Assembly: GCA_022559845.1 (NCBI GenBank)
Contig: CM040128.1
Coordinates: 79,237,247 to 79,301,246, forward strand
Origin: Amorphophallus konjac
Taxonomy: Eukaryota > Streptophyta > Magnoliopsida > Alismatales > Araceae
Length of the DNA stretch: 64,000 bases
Direction of reading: 5' to 3'
This document shows, one piece after another, positions 52,801 to 64,000 of the stretch; position 1 is the stretch's first letter, and every line of letters starts with the position of its first letter. Position numbers and translations under genes: made by a program. A model generated the notes under the pieces. The model saw only the letters and a program-made list of their open reading frames with translations. It ran no database searches and had not been told where the DNA came from.

Positions 52801-54145
52801 CGATGGTAAACTGGAGACCCTACTCAGACATGGTCGATGCCGACCAACCGTGGGTTCTAGCAAGTCGTGCCCGGTTTGGACGGGAACTGTGGATGCACTG
52901 CCTGAATGAAATCGAGCCGCTTCGGCTACGATTGGTTATGAGGACTTTGGGACTGGCTCAGGAATGGGTGGATACGGCTGCGCCACCTCATGTCGGGAGA
53001 GAGACGCGAGGACCGGCGACCTGCATTGACTGGCGCGTGCGGTTCCCTGAACAGTATGAAGACTGGCAACGGGGTGGCACGATTGTAGAATCATATGCGC
53101 GGGATAGCGAGGACTACTTGCGTCTATATAGGACAAAGTATGCAGAGCGGCTCCAACCCCGGGGACTTGTGGAGGTAAGTTTCCCCTTTTTCTCTTTTCT
53201 TCTTTCTCCTTTTTTTGGTTTTCTGGTGGAAATGCTGACTCGTATGGCTGCAGGATATCTGTGATACGATGATAGCGACTTTACGAACTCGCTTGACAGA
53301 GATGGAGCAACGGTTGGGCGATGCCCGCGGAGCTACGAGCGCCTTGGTAGGTGTACAGTGCGTTCCTAATTAAAACCCCAGATTCCAGATGTTGACTGCT
53401 AATTCATGTGGTTATAGCATGCCCAGATTGACGCGGCTTCCCCAGCGATGGGAGTAGGCGGTGTCTCTTCCAGCTTGTGGATTCCCACCTCAGAACTCGA
53501 CTTGCTTCATGAGCAACTTGCTCACGCCACGCACCGCGCTGCGGAGGCAAAAGGGATGCTCTGTATACAGGTAAAAGTTTCAGTGTTGAGTTCTCTTTGT
53601 TTACGCCTTATCGCGTATCTGAGATGGTACACTCGGCAGGAAAAGGAGACGGAAGAAGCGCTTGCCCAAGCTGCGCAGAGGAGGCTAGGATAGCAGAACT
53701 GGAGAGGGAACTGCGGCGTCATCCTGATGACGACTCTTCCAGGGATGCTGTGGAACTGAGGATCACTCTCCAGTTGGAGAGGGAAGACCGTGAGAGAGAA
53801 CGTGCAGAGAGAGAAAGAGACGCAGAGAGAGAAAGAGCCAACAGATTGACTGAAACGGACGAACGGAGGGCCATGGAGGCCCAGTTGTTCGAACTCCGAA
53901 CCAGCCTTGGTCTTGCTGAACAGTGGCTGAGAGATGGTGAGGAGCGCTACCGAAGAGCACGAGAACATGGCTTTCGTGTTGGTAGCTTCTCTGCTGCTTC
54001 CGTGGATCAACGCCGGGGTGTGGGAATAGGAAGGGGAGTACAGAGCGGTAGGAGTACCGCTTTTCGTAGTTGGGTAGCACCTTTGAGAGCATTTTACCCG
54101 GAGAGTAGTGGGACGAGTAATGCAGAGAGAGAGGGCGGAACTTGA
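49805..54145 (+). CDS. Plant mobile domain / coiled-coil gene, antisense inside element 2
   Basis: Exons with GT-AG phase-0 introns: 49805-49957, 51865-52575, 52623-53174, 53254-53346, 53418-53570, then a last exon from about 53640 to 54145. Exon 2 carries the PMD core (LIQALCERWDPVSRAFLMPW, PSLEDVVRITSL); exon 3 continues it (WSYYYLPMGRA, EIEPLRLRLVMRTLGLAQEW). The last exon is an Arg/Glu coiled coil (IAELERELRRH, RERERAERERD). The product is recognisably homologous along its length to the element 1 gene and has Arg where that copy has TGA. The intron separating exons 3 and 4 in element 1 is absent here. The last exon seems to need a frame change near 53690, so the copy may be damaged at its end. 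Intron 1 holds short open frames and a CG-rich palindrome at about 50053. Confidence 0.8.
49958..51864 (+). other. Intron 1 of the element 2 PMD gene, with a decayed coiled-coil copy
   Basis: 1.9 kb. 50102-51060 encodes fragments resembling exons 3-8 of the same gene (MARTLGLADEWAS, then an Arg/Glu-rich part with ALEAQVRELQLGLQ and ERAREFGERLR), so this is a partial second copy of the 3' half of the PMD gene inside or next to the first intron. An alternative reading is that 49805-51060 is a separate truncated PMD-type gene and the real first exon of 51865 lies elsewhere. Confidence 0.5.
50102..51060 (+). pseudogene. Truncated PMD/coiled-coil gene copy
   Basis: 50120-50411 reads NMARTLGLADEWASADEPSR, then KLEDWHIRLPGQQGS and an exon ending SLLV at a GTAAGC donor. 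This parallels exon 3 of the complete gene (VMRTLGLAQEWVD, CIDWRVRFPEQYEDW). 50584-51060 is the coiled-coil exon (LELRVLLQMMRREAEREKAE). The PMD core exon is missing. It may be a tandem duplication or a trace of recombination between element copies. Confidence 0.55.
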
Positions 54146-54267
54146 TGTAATTTTTTTGTTTTTGGAATAAAATACAAGGTTCGGTTTGTTTGTTTTTCAC
54201 CTTTGCTTCTGTTGCCTGAATCCCTGCACACATCACTGAAACAAACAAATCAGAATTTCTGTTCTGA

Positions 54268-54334
54268 CTTGGCCCCTTGCTCAATAAGCAAATGGTCACA
54301 TTGACTGTCCTTGATAACTGGTCAAGGGGCCAAG
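54268..54334 (+). repeat. Conserved inverted repeat, element 2 copy
   Basis: Arms CTTGGCCCCTTG (54268-54279) and CAAGGGGCCAAG (54323-54334), 43 nt apart, about 120 bp 3' of the PMD stop. It matches 18266-18334 in element 1 after accounting for orientation. Confidence 0.8.
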
Positions 54335-55908
54335 CCTTTATTAACGAAGGCAAGGGAAAAAAGTGGTGATGATAAATGCGACAGGCAAGCACACGAATGC
54401 AAGCGGTATTAAAGTGAGATACTGCACGCAAATGCAATCATACAAAATTGATTTGTTTTCTTTTTTATATTTGGCATTTTTTTGTTTTATCATAAAAAAG
54501 ATTTTTTTTTCTTTGCAAATATGTACATTTTCTCTTTTCCATTTTTTTTGTTGTTATTATTTCAATTTTTTTGTTGCTAATGCCTGGCAAGCACCCAAAT
54601 GGCACCTAACCTACGTGAGAACAGGGGTTTCTTACTAACCTCCCAAGTATCCTAAGTGCACATCTAGGTTGATTTGGGCCTCTAGACCCCTCGAATGATG
54701 ATCCCGCTGGCTAAGACTTACCCTGATGACAATACCGTCATGCCATGCTTAGGCTCCCAGTCGCTTCCGACCACAGGGATTCACCCAAAAGGTGTTTGAG
54801 GTAAGAGATTTGCCCGACCCGGGTCTGTTTCCTCACAACTCTAGATGGTATATGATGGAACACCCTGGAACCCTAACGACCAACCGCGCGACGCTGACCC
54901 GGAATCAGACGCCGTCGCACCCATAGGTGACGCGCTTGCATTGGCCTAAGCCCGAGGTTAAACAAGAAGACATCAAGGTGGTAAACAGGGGTCTTGACCA
55001 GCCAGAAACACGGAGACTCCTTCGCAGCGATAGCTTTTGCTTTTCAAAGTAGGCAACCAAATGTGTATATTAAAATAAGGTCGCAGACCCTGGGCAGTTT
55101 TCACCTTCAGAAACTCCATCGAACCTTCATCTTTAGAGGGAGAAGGAAGAGTGTAGGGGATAAACCTCCTGAGAGGACCGGCAAAGCCGTTAACCCGGCG
55201 AGCGAATAAGGGCCCATTAACTCTTTCCTTTCGGACAACTTCGGACCAAATCTCGAGCATTTACATTCCACGGCCCCTTTTGTGGATTCAGACTTTTGCT
55301 TTGAGGGGTTCCGTTTATCGCAACAGGCACGGTCACGACCAGGCTTTTCTCTTGATTTTGATTTTGTATTTCTTTTTGTGAGGGAGATAAAGTCATTTGA
55401 CGTTTGTGGGCTCCCTTTTCGTATGCCTGCGGGGACACTGCCCTCTTCTCGTGCTCTGATCGATGCTCGAGGAAATGGATCCTACTCTTGCCTTTGGGGT
55501 TTGAGTTTCGGTTTCTCATACTCGGTGTTTTAAGGGCGCCGACTGTCTCATTTGGTCGAAGAGAAAAGAATAAAGATTACATCTTCCGGAGATCTTCTGG
55601 GTGGGGCCCCACCGTAGGTGATGCTACCGACTTTTTTGAATAAAATACATAAGTGAGCACATGTTAGCTTCCTTCGAGCGAGCATAGGCCAACATGGCAG
55701 GACAGGGCTCTCCACGGTTCTGGCAAATCAAGACCCGGTGCCTACCAAGCCTTAATGGGCCCTATCCTAACATGAAGGTTAGATGCAGGGACTTAACTAC
55801 ATGGTGACTGCCAGGCATCGGCATTTTGAATTTTTCATATTTTTAGTGGTTTTCAATATTTCTTTATTTTTGATGTTTTTATCTTGTCATCATTTTTTTT
55901 GTTTTGTG
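54335..55908 (-). other. Post-pol spacer of element 2
   Basis: T-rich at 54440-54570, otherwise mixed sequence; short open frames on both strands lack domains. Corresponds to 16957-18240 of element 1 by position. Confidence 0.6.
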
Positions 55909-56678
55909 CTAAGGGTAGTATTTCTTAAGATAAAGCCCATTCCAAGGGTGGGATAACTCGGTCCCTTCGGCGTTGATTAGCTTGTAGGCGTTGCCAGGGT
56001 ACACGGCTTGAATTACAAATGGTCCTTCCCAATTGGGTTGGAGCTTAGAACGCGGCCCTCAGGTTTGACAAAAATTCTTTTTACGACCATCTCACCGACT
56101 TTGAATTTTCTCTCAACGACTTTCTTTTGGTAAAAGCGAGCGAGTCTATTTTGATACACACGCGCGTGTTCGGCAGCGGCCAGCCGCTTCTCATCCAAGA
56201 GTTCCAACTGGGCGAGGAGTGAATTACGACGATCGTCGAGGGGAAATTCCTCGTCCAATTGTACCCTGAGAGAAGGGATCAGAGTCTCGTACGGGACTAC
56301 CGCTTCCATACCATAAGTAAGGGCAAATGGAGTCTGCCCGGTGGGGGTACGGATTGAAGTGCGATAGGCCCATAGGGCTTCGATAAGTTTTTCTGGCCAG
56401 TCTGAAAACTTACTAGACTCGCAGGTTTTTTTGATGATTTTGAGCAATGTTTTATTGGTGGCCTCCGCTTGGCCGTTACCTTGTGGGTAATAAGGCGATG
56501 AATGATGCAATGCAATTGCGTACCTTTTGCAGAGGTCCTGTAGGTCCTGAGAAATGAACTGTGGCCCATTGTCGGTGACGATCGTGCTTGGGACGCCGAA
56601 TCTGGCGAGGATGTTCTTCATGATGAACTTGCAGACTGTTGACGCCTTGATTTCGCGTAAGCTTCGGCTTCGGCCCAT
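55909..56678 (-). pseudogene. pol: Integrase, C-terminal part (element 2)
   Basis: Holds TDNGPQF and NGQAEATNK, so two of the three DDE residues, and the chromodomain-free C-terminus ending LSHPWNGLYLKKYYP at a TAG (55911-55909). A frame change near 56040-56065 breaks the last 45 residues. It is in a different frame from the upstream integrase part, with the junction at about 56660. Confidence 0.85.
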
Positions 56679-58462
56679 TTGGTGAAGTATTCCGTCGCAG
56701 TAAGGATGAAAGATTTCTGCTTGGTGAGGGAATTGGGATCACCTAGGGGACCAATGATGTCGAATGCCCACATGGAGAAAGGCCATGGGGAGGATATTGG
56801 ATGAAGTGAGGAAGATGGTGAATGGATTTTATCGGCGTGAAGTTGACACTTGACACACCTACGGACATAGACAGCACAATCCTCTTCCATAGTGGGCCAA
56901 TAAAAGCCTTGCCGAATGATCTTCTTGGCGAGCATCTGACTATTCACGTGGCCACCGCACACACCCGAGTGCGTCTCCTCTACACATTTCCAAACCTCAT
57001 CGTCACCAAGACATCTTAACAGAATACCAGTAAGGCTCCTCCTATAGAGTAGACCTCCAACCAATGTATATTTCTGAGCCACCCTTCTTATGGCTTTCTT
57101 GTCCTCTGTGGTGGCCCCTTCAGGATAAGACTGATCTTGGCAGTATTTGACGATTTCATAGAACCATGGTTTCTCTTCATCAGCCAGTTCTTCTTCGGCC
57201 TCTGCCAACATGATCTCCCTCTTCTCAAGGATATCTTCCTGCAGGATCTTTCTTGCTATCCTGTCTTTGATATTTACGTAGGAAGCATCATCGATTGCAG
57301 GGGCGTGAAGTTTGTAGATGGAAATGGACTTAAACCATCTTCCTAGAGGGAACCTTATGGATGATGCCAATGAGGCGAGGGCATCGGCGAGAATATTCTG
57401 ATGACGAGGGACATGAACAAAGATCAGTTTTGTGAACAGTTTGGCAAAGGCAGCAGTGAGTTCTTGGTATGGCTTGAGTTTGGGATCGCGAGTGCGATAT
57501 TTAGTGAGCACCTGGCGAAGGATGAGTTGACTATCACCTACGACTCGCAACTCAGTGATACGAAAAGAATGAGCGAGTTCTAGGCCAGCTAGAAGAGCTT
57601 CATATTCGGCTATATTGTTGGTGACTGGAAATTTGAGCTGGTATGCCAATGGGAATGTGAGGCCTTCAGGCGACAGGAGGGCGATGCCGATTCCTCTCCC
57701 TTGAGAATTCAGAGCTCCATCAAAATATAGCGTCCACATTGGCTCATCTGATTGGTTGACGGACATTAGTTCCTCATCTGGAAACTCTGATTGGACGGGA
57801 TCGAACTTGGGAAGAGGATGGTGAGCGAGATGCTCGGCTATGGCATAGCCTTTAATCGCCTTTTGCTGGATGTAGGTGATGTCGAACTGAGAGAGAAAAC
57901 TTTGCCAGCGTGCTAGCCTATCCGTAAGGACGGATTTCTCCAGAAGGAATTTGATAGGATTCATTCGAGCAATCAAGTGGACCTCATGAGCCAAGAAGTA
58001 GTGCTTCAATTTCTGCACTACCCAAACGAGGGCAGCACAGGTTTTCTCCATGACGGTGTACTTCTGCTCACAGGGATTGAGAAGTTTGGACAAGTAATAG
58101 GTTGCCCGTTCCTTGCCTTCTTCATCAGCTTGTGCGAGGACGGCTCCCACGGAGTCATCCAAGACTGAGACGTAAAGGATCAGAGGTTTTTCTGGTTTGG
58201 GTGGAATGAGAACGGGTGGACTAGCCAGATATTCCTTCAACCCTTCAAAAGCTTTCTGACATTTAGAATTCCAGTGGAATTCTACTCCTGGCTTGGTCAA
58301 CTCGTAGAGAGGTCTACACCTTTGTGAATGTTGGGACACAAACCGACGAATAAACTGCAACCTCCCGATTAAACCTCGGACTTCCCTCAAATTCTTGGGA
58401 GGCGGCATATCCCTGATGGCCTTAGCTTTGTCGGGATCTATCTCGATCCCTCTTTTACTCAC
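56618..58462 (-). pseudogene. pol: RNase H, archaeal-type RNase H and integrase N-terminal part (element 2)
   Basis: Starts SKRGIEIDPDKA just after the RT palm. Contains RNase H (about residues 75-200), second RNase H (YFDGALNSQGRGIG, NNIAEYEALLAGLE, GDSQLI), the integrase HHCC zinc motif (HSGVCGGHVN to CVKCQ) and the first catalytic Asp (FDIIGPLGD). Closely similar to element 1 throughout. Confidence 0.88.
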
Positions 58463-59683
58463 AATGACCCCAACAATTTACCCGACGACACACCAAACAC
58501 ACACTTTTTCGGGTTCATTTTCAATTGGAACTCCCTTGACCTCTGCAAGACCTTAGCCAAAACTTCTGGATGTTCCATCCTGGTCCTTGATTTCACCAAT
58601 AAGTCATCCACATACACTTCAGATATATGTGCATCATGTCATGAAATATGGCCATCATCGCTCTTTGGTAAGTAGCTCCAGCATTCTTTAATCCGAACGG
58701 CATGACCACGTAACAATATGTTCCCCAAGGGGTAGTGAATGACGTCTTTTCCTGATCCTCTTCTGCCAAACGAATTTGATTGTATCCTGAAAATCCATCC
58801 ATGAATGAGAGGGTTTCGTAGCCTGCCGTGTTATCAATCAACACATCAATGTGAGGTAAGGGAAAATCATCTTTTGGACACGCGCGGTTAAGGTCCCGGA
58901 AGTCGATACAAATCCTGACTTTCCCATCTTTTTCATGACCGGGACAATGTTCGCCACCCATTGAGGATAAAGAACGACTCTAATGAACCTGGCTTTGTGG
59001 AGCTTATCGACCTCTTCTTTCATTTTCAAAGCCATCTGAGGGTGGAAACGCCTTAACCTTTGTTTTACCGAGACGGACCCTGGTTTTAGGGTTAAACGGT
59101 GTTCGACCAAGGTTGAATCTAGACCCGGCATATCCTCGTAGCTCCATGCAAACGTGTCCTTATATTCCTTGAGAACCTCAATTAATGCCTCTTCTTCAGA
59201 GGGTGGTAGGTTGTCACTTATGAGGATGATCCTAGGGTCTTCCTCAGTTCCCAAGTTGACTTCTTTGGTGGATTCTTCTACGGCGGTTGACGGCTCGTCG
59301 AATCTCCTCATTCCACTAGCGTATGCGCCCGCCGCATCCTCATATTCTTCACCCTCATCTTCAGTGGGGCATTCTTCATCCGTGATCTCGTAGACTCCAT
59401 ACCCTTCATCAAATGCACAGTCGCCCTCACATTCTATTTCCGGTAGCTGGATGGGATTTTCTAACAACTGGGGGATGGCAAGAAGGGCCTGACACCTGGC
59501 GGCCAAATCTAGAAGGAATCGACGAGGGATCTGCCTACCCTTGGATTTCTTCCTAGGTACTACCCTTGGCCTATCATTCCTAGATTGACTGACAATATTT
59601 ACAGAAGAAGAGGAAGACGAAGAGGATGGTGTAGAATGTACAGGAGAAGACCCCTCAGAGGAGGGGTAGAAAAGGTCGCTCAT
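58463..59683 (-). pseudogene. pol: Protease-RT linker and reverse transcriptase, multiply frameshifted (element 2)
   Basis: 59683 down to about 58925 carries the linker (KSKGRQIPRRFLLDLAARCQ) and the start of RT, with Lys where element 1 has a TAA. The frame changes at the MKKDGK motif near 58925, again just before the catalytic VYVDD near 58620, and again at KLLG near 58475. The active site residues are still encoded but split across frames, so no RT can be made. Confidence 0.85.
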
Positions 59684-59744
59684 CGGACCTTGGACGGGTG
59701 GTCCGCAGGGCGGGACGCACCCGTGGGAGATGTAGGAGGTTTCC

Positions 59745-61193
59745 TCAACGAAGATGTGTTGTTGGGGAGTTTAAAATTGACGTTTTTTTTTCGTTTTCAT
59801 TTTTAATGACAAAGCAGTGAAAAGAGATTGGAGGAGAGAGAAAAGTGGTTATGGCTAGAGGATTGTGAGGCTCATAGAGCAGATCATGGTTGAAGACCTG
59901 GCGCGGGTTGAGAAGCCCGCGTAGGTATGTAAGCAGAGAAGGGGACCTGGGAAGATCATCAGACAATCGTCTGGCCCAGGAAGAAGATATCAGCAAAGGC
60001 TGAGACGAGTGGATGGAGAAGATGGCGGCTAATGAGCCGTCGACGGCAATGTTGAGGACGGATGAAGATCCGTCGATGACAGGGTCCTTCTGGCGAGGAC
60101 GAGGATAGTTTGGAACCTTGGCAAGAGTGGTAATATTCTCTGGTATTCCGGAGATCAATGGTGGTCCTTCAAGCTGCGGAGACGAGAACATCCTTTCCAG
60201 TGCAACGGAAATGTCCCGTATGTCGAACCATTTGTTCCACTCGCATTCCGGATCTTTGATCTTGCCTCTTTTGGTGATCCTCGGACATTTTTCAGCCAAA
60301 TATACAGCATGTGATCCCCCATATGCTTCTCGTGGGTAATCTCCCATCTGAACAACGGGCCCTCTGTTGAAGTGGTTTGATAGAGTCCATGTGAGGGGCT
60401 TCCAATCCGCCTTGAACGGTCCTTTGAAGCCTAGGCCAAACCTACGGTTCGGCCTAATTTCCTTTGGCGGTTTGAGCATACCCTGTAATTGTGCGCCCAG
60501 ACCTTTACCCTGTTGATAGCCGATGTTCCTCATAATCTCCCAACCTTTGGAGTGAAAAGGGAGACATGATGTTGCGGTTGTCCTGACCGGCTCCTTTGGT
60601 GCTAGTGGAACGTGAGATAGATCACGCACGTCCAGCAATGACAATATGGGCCGATGAGATGGCCACACAGAGGGCAGAGAGGTGTTGATAGCATCCACTG
60701 TGTGAAGGACAGGTGTACTGACCACTTTAATAATCCTCCCATTGTAAGGAAACTTCAGGCACTGATGGTTGGTGGAAGGCACAGCGTCCATGGCTTCGAT
60801 GTAAGGGCGACCCAGTATAGCCTTGAATGTGGGGTCCATGTCGAGGACATGGAATTCCGTGGGAATTGACATGGGGCCTAGTTCTGCCTTCAGAATAATC
60901 ATCCCCTGTGGCGGCCTTTTGCTATTGTCATAAGCCGTGACCGTGATCGAGGAAGGTCTTATTTGTTCCTCGTTGACCCCACACAACTGAAGGGTGTCCA
61001 TGGAGATCACATTTATGGACGCACCCGTGTCCACAAGACACGGGTTTATGGATACCCCATTAATTTTTATTGAAATGCACAATGCATATTTCGAGCTTCC
61101 TTGGGAGCGAGCTCGTAGTTGTGGAACATGATGGCCGGTTGTGTGTCTGTTGGGGTCAGGACGGTCGAAATCTTCTCCACGGGAGGTCCTCAT
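59745..61193 (-). pseudogene. pol: Aspartic protease and G-patch region (element 2)
   Basis: Protease DTGAS with ILGRPYI, then G-patch (GWEIMRNIGYQQGKGLGAQ), then WNKWFDIRDISVAL, where the Arg is the codon mutated to TAG in element 1. Ends before the linker with a frame change near 59745. Confidence 0.88.
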
Positions 61194-64000
61194 TAACCAT
61201 GACTTTTTGAAGGTATTCCATCAAGGCCGCCTGGTGGGATGTGGATCTTTGAAGTAGCTCCAGGATGGAGATCCGAGCAGGTGTCTTGTCCAAGTGTTTC
61301 AATAGATCATACTGTGTTCCAGGGATAGCTCTTTCTGGTTGTTCTCCATCATCCTTCTCTGGCTGAGATTGCTCAGGATTCTGACTGTTGTGGGGGAAAA
61401 CCCTGTGGAAAATCCTTCCACTCCGGAGCACCATTGCCTGCGGCTTTTGTACCTCTGTGGGGGTAGCAGTGGGTTTTAACAGGGATTTGAGGGGTAGTGG
61501 TGGAGGAATGGTTGATGAAGCAGGGGTGATGACGGGAGCAGGGATTCTGATGAGGGGTTTGTTAGGTGGAGGCATGGTGGAGGTAGAGGGGATATCGCGC
61601 GGATTATGAAGGATAAGGGGTCTGGAAGGTGGAGGTGGAGACGAAGTAGAAGTGGGTAGGGCTTGAAGCGGGCAATGATTTTGAGGTGGGTGATGGGTAA
61701 TGAGTGGTTTTGAAGGCATTAGTGGTGATATGGTGGAGAAAGACGGGGTTATGTATGGTTGACGGATGATAAGGGGTTTAGAAGGCGTAGGGGTAAATGT
61801 GGTAGAGGTGGATGGTAAAGTGGGGGAGTGGGAGAAGATGAGAGGGTGTGAAGGCGTAGTGGAGAGTGTCGGTTGATAGGGGATCGGGGTACGGATGAGA
61901 GGGCGTAATGGTAGTGGAAATGGTGAAGGTGATACTGACGCGGGTTGATGAGAGAGAGGTGCTACCCGGGCAAGGCAAGGGTGTTGCGTGATGATAGGAT
62001 TGGCGGTAGAAAGAATGGAGGTACTTTCCTGGTGCCACACCTGCTCTCTCCCGACTTCCGGGAAGGAGGAGATGGGGTTAACCTGATGATTGGGCTGTTG
62101 GTGCTCCGGTAATGGATTCTGGATTATGCCCATGTCGGGCTGTTGTTGTGGGGCCTGCTGAGGCTGTTGTTGTTGTTGTGGTTGCTGCTGCTGCTGCTGT
62201 TGTAACTGCTGCTGTGGCCTATGAGGAGGTCTCCTAGCCTTGAGAGCGGCGACGTATCGTCTCATTTCATCCCAATCTATTTGATGTTCATCATTCATAT
62301 CGTGGATGTAATCTTTGAAATGGAAGCAGTAATCTACTGTGTGTCCTGGCTGCCTGTGGTAGACGCAGTATTTGGAGGTATCAACATTCGGGGGCCACAC
62401 GGGCCTTTCTCTGGGTAGGGCGAGTTGGTTTGATGCCATGAGGGCATTAAAAATGTCTGCTAAGGTTTCTGGCAATGGTGGATAGTAGGCTCTCTTGGGA
62501 CCGAGCGGCCTCCTTTGTTGCTGTTGGGGACCATAGTTCCCCGGGGGTGGAACTTGGTTGTACTGAAGCGGTGGTTGTTGTTGCTGAGGTTGTGGTTGTT
62601 GTTGCTGGGGTTGACGTAATGGAGGCATATTATCCTGGGGTGGATTATTTTGGGGTGGAGGACGAAGAGGGAAAGGACCTGGTTGGAGGGGAAGTCGGGG
62701 CATTTGTGGAGGCCTTGGGTTGACTGCATAGTTGGCATTGTTGACCGCACCCACTTGCTCATTTGTCACGACCCCTTCTGTGGCTCCGCCCGGGACACCA
62801 GCGCCTGTCTTTCTGACCACTTTGGGCTTCGGCGACTCAAACATGTTCATAATGGGGGAGTCTTTTAACTGGGTTTGGATGTACCGGGCCCTTTCATAGA
62901 GTTCCTCCATTGTAGTAAGTTTATTCATGGCCAGGACGTGTCTGAACTGTGGGGTTGCATTAGACACAATCATCTTCACTTGTTCGGGCTCGGAGAGGGT
63001 ATCCCTTATTCTTTCCGCCAGAGACCTCCATCTATCAGCATAGCGGACAAAATCTCGTCGGGCTTCATCTTTTCGGCCACTAGGTCGGTAATGGAGAGTG
63101 AGGGACCGACCCTATCCCTATATTTCTGCAAGAACCTTCTCTGGACTATTTCAAAATTCTCGGCCTCGCGGGGCTCCAAAGAATAGAACCACTCTAGCGC
63201 GGGACCATCCAATGATCTCCGAAAGAGGTATGCCAGGGACCTCTGATCGTTTTGCCAATAGGAGGATTCATACATGAAATCCTTGAGGTGAATGAAGGGG
63301 TTGCCGGTACCATTGTATCTGCGGTACGTGGGCATTTCGGAGGGAGGAAGATGAATGACGGGAAGGATTGGCAAAGCAACCTCCGGGGTGGCTTTCACGT
63401 CCACCATCCTTCTCAGATTTTGAAACTGCTCGTCCATGCGATTGAACCTATTGAGGAGCGATTGGGCGAGCTCCTCTGGAGGTGAAGGTGGCACTTGCCA
63501 CTGGGGGAGAAACTGTCTCCGGAGACTTGAGGGGGGAACCCCGAATGAGAGGGAGCTGTCGGACCGCCGACAGTTGGCCCTGGCTGAAGCGGTGTGTGGG
63601 GAACAACGGGAGTTTGAGATTGTGACGGGAACTGGAATGAGGGTGGTTGTTGGCTCGCTTGTCCTTGAAGCGAGGGAGACTGGATGGCTTGCGCCAATGA
63701 AGGAGATGGAATGGCCTGCACGGACTCTTGGAGAGGTGCGATGGCCGGAGTTGATTCCTGGGGCGTGGGGGAAACAGATTTCCCCTTCAGAATGGCCTGG
63801 AAGGCCCGGAGCTGTTCAGAGGTAAGCTCCGTGTTGGCGAGGACGCCCAGTAAGGAAGAGATATCCTGTGGTGGGGATGTGTCCCCGGCAATAACCTGCA
63901 CCTCATGCGAGGGCTCATGAGAAGGACCCGAGTCCATAGCATAGACTCGCGGGTCGGCTGACAAACCACGACTAGGGTGGTTCTCCTCAAAAGACTCGTG
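61156..64000 (-). pseudogene. gag: gag (element 2), 5' end beyond the window
   Basis: Three frame segments (64000-63413, 63494-63006, 62979-61156) that together cover the gag domain (YRRYNGTGNPFIHLKDF), a Gln-rich stretch, the zinc-knuckle-like CVYHRQPGHTVDYC and a long Ser/Thr/Pro linker. Frame changes lie near 63450 and near 62990. The start codon is not in the window; the first visible residues (HESFEENHPSRGLSADP) align with the N-terminal part of the element 1 gag. Confidence 0.85.

Larger units (their letters stand above)
46254..64000 (-). mobile_element. Tat-lineage Ty3/gypsy retrotransposon (element 2), partial
   Basis: Reverse-strand element whose 3' LTR end lies at 46254, inserted inside a mini-exon of the preceding array (flank CCGCC at 46249-46253). 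Order on the - strand: gag-pol from beyond 64000 to 55909, spacer, PMD gene antisense to pol, 3' untranslated region, polypurine tract, LTR. It shares gene order, PMD gene, conserved inverted repeat and LTR-proximal 700 bp with element 1. The 5' LTR and primer site are outside the window, so neither LTR identity nor the target duplication can be checked. Confidence 0.9.

Overview
The window is plant nuclear DNA made almost entirely of nested transposable elements. The signs are Tat-lineage Ty3/gypsy retrotransposons with a second RNase H, CACTA (En/Spm) termini and TNP2-type transposase, Ulp1-type transposon proteases, plant mobile domain (PMD) genes, GT-AG introns and AT microsatellites. I see no intact ordinary host gene, rRNA, tRNA or CRISPR array. 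The species cannot be named from the sequence.

Layout. 1-1760 is AT-rich and non-coding. 1761 to about 5660 holds remnants of a CACTA element. Most of its transposase has been replaced by a 145-bp inverted repeat whose sense arm encodes part of a DRD1/CLSY-type SNF2 remodeler. 6258-28502 is a 22.2-kb Tat-like retrotransposon (element 1, + strand) with target duplication ATGAG on both sides, one 5' LTR and two tandem LTRs at the 3' side. Its gag-pol (8756-16956) is one reading frame broken by one frameshift and two stop codons. Two intron-containing genes lie antisense between pol and the 3' LTRs: a PMD/coiled-coil gene (22187-18561) and a DUF7745-like gene (24209-22866). 28503-46253 is a mosaic: minisatellites, a viroplasmin-domain gene, an LTR-like block, a Ulp1 gene (- strand), a 487-bp duplication with a hAT-like insert, a decayed CACTA transposase (40793-44495), and an array of 36-bp mini-exons containing a solo-LTR-like insertion. 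46254-64000 is a second Tat-like element (element 2, - strand). It has one 2.2-kb LTR in the window, a PMD gene antisense to the element (49805-54145, + strand) and a gag-pol with at least seven frame breaks. Its 5' end is outside the window.

How it fits together. The two retrotransposons share gag-PR-G-patch-RT-RH-aRH-INT order, a PMD gene antisense to pol, a conserved inverted repeat beyond the 3' end of that gene, and the last 700 bp before the LTR. Their LTR bodies look different. Element 1 carries about 63 copies of a 19-21-nt imperfect palindrome (ACGYCYT, 5 nt, ARGGCGT) confined to LTRs, leader, introns and spacers. Element 2 carries six 28-bp palindromes upstream of its LTR TATA box.

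Most notable: (1) the CACTA-borne hairpin made from an RNA-directed DNA methylation gene, a possible silencing suppressor; (2) the palindrome arrays; (3) the spliced antisense PMD gene kept in two diverged retrotransposons; (4) the tandem mini-exon array. Identities given are hand alignments. Family names come from motif recognition, not database searches.
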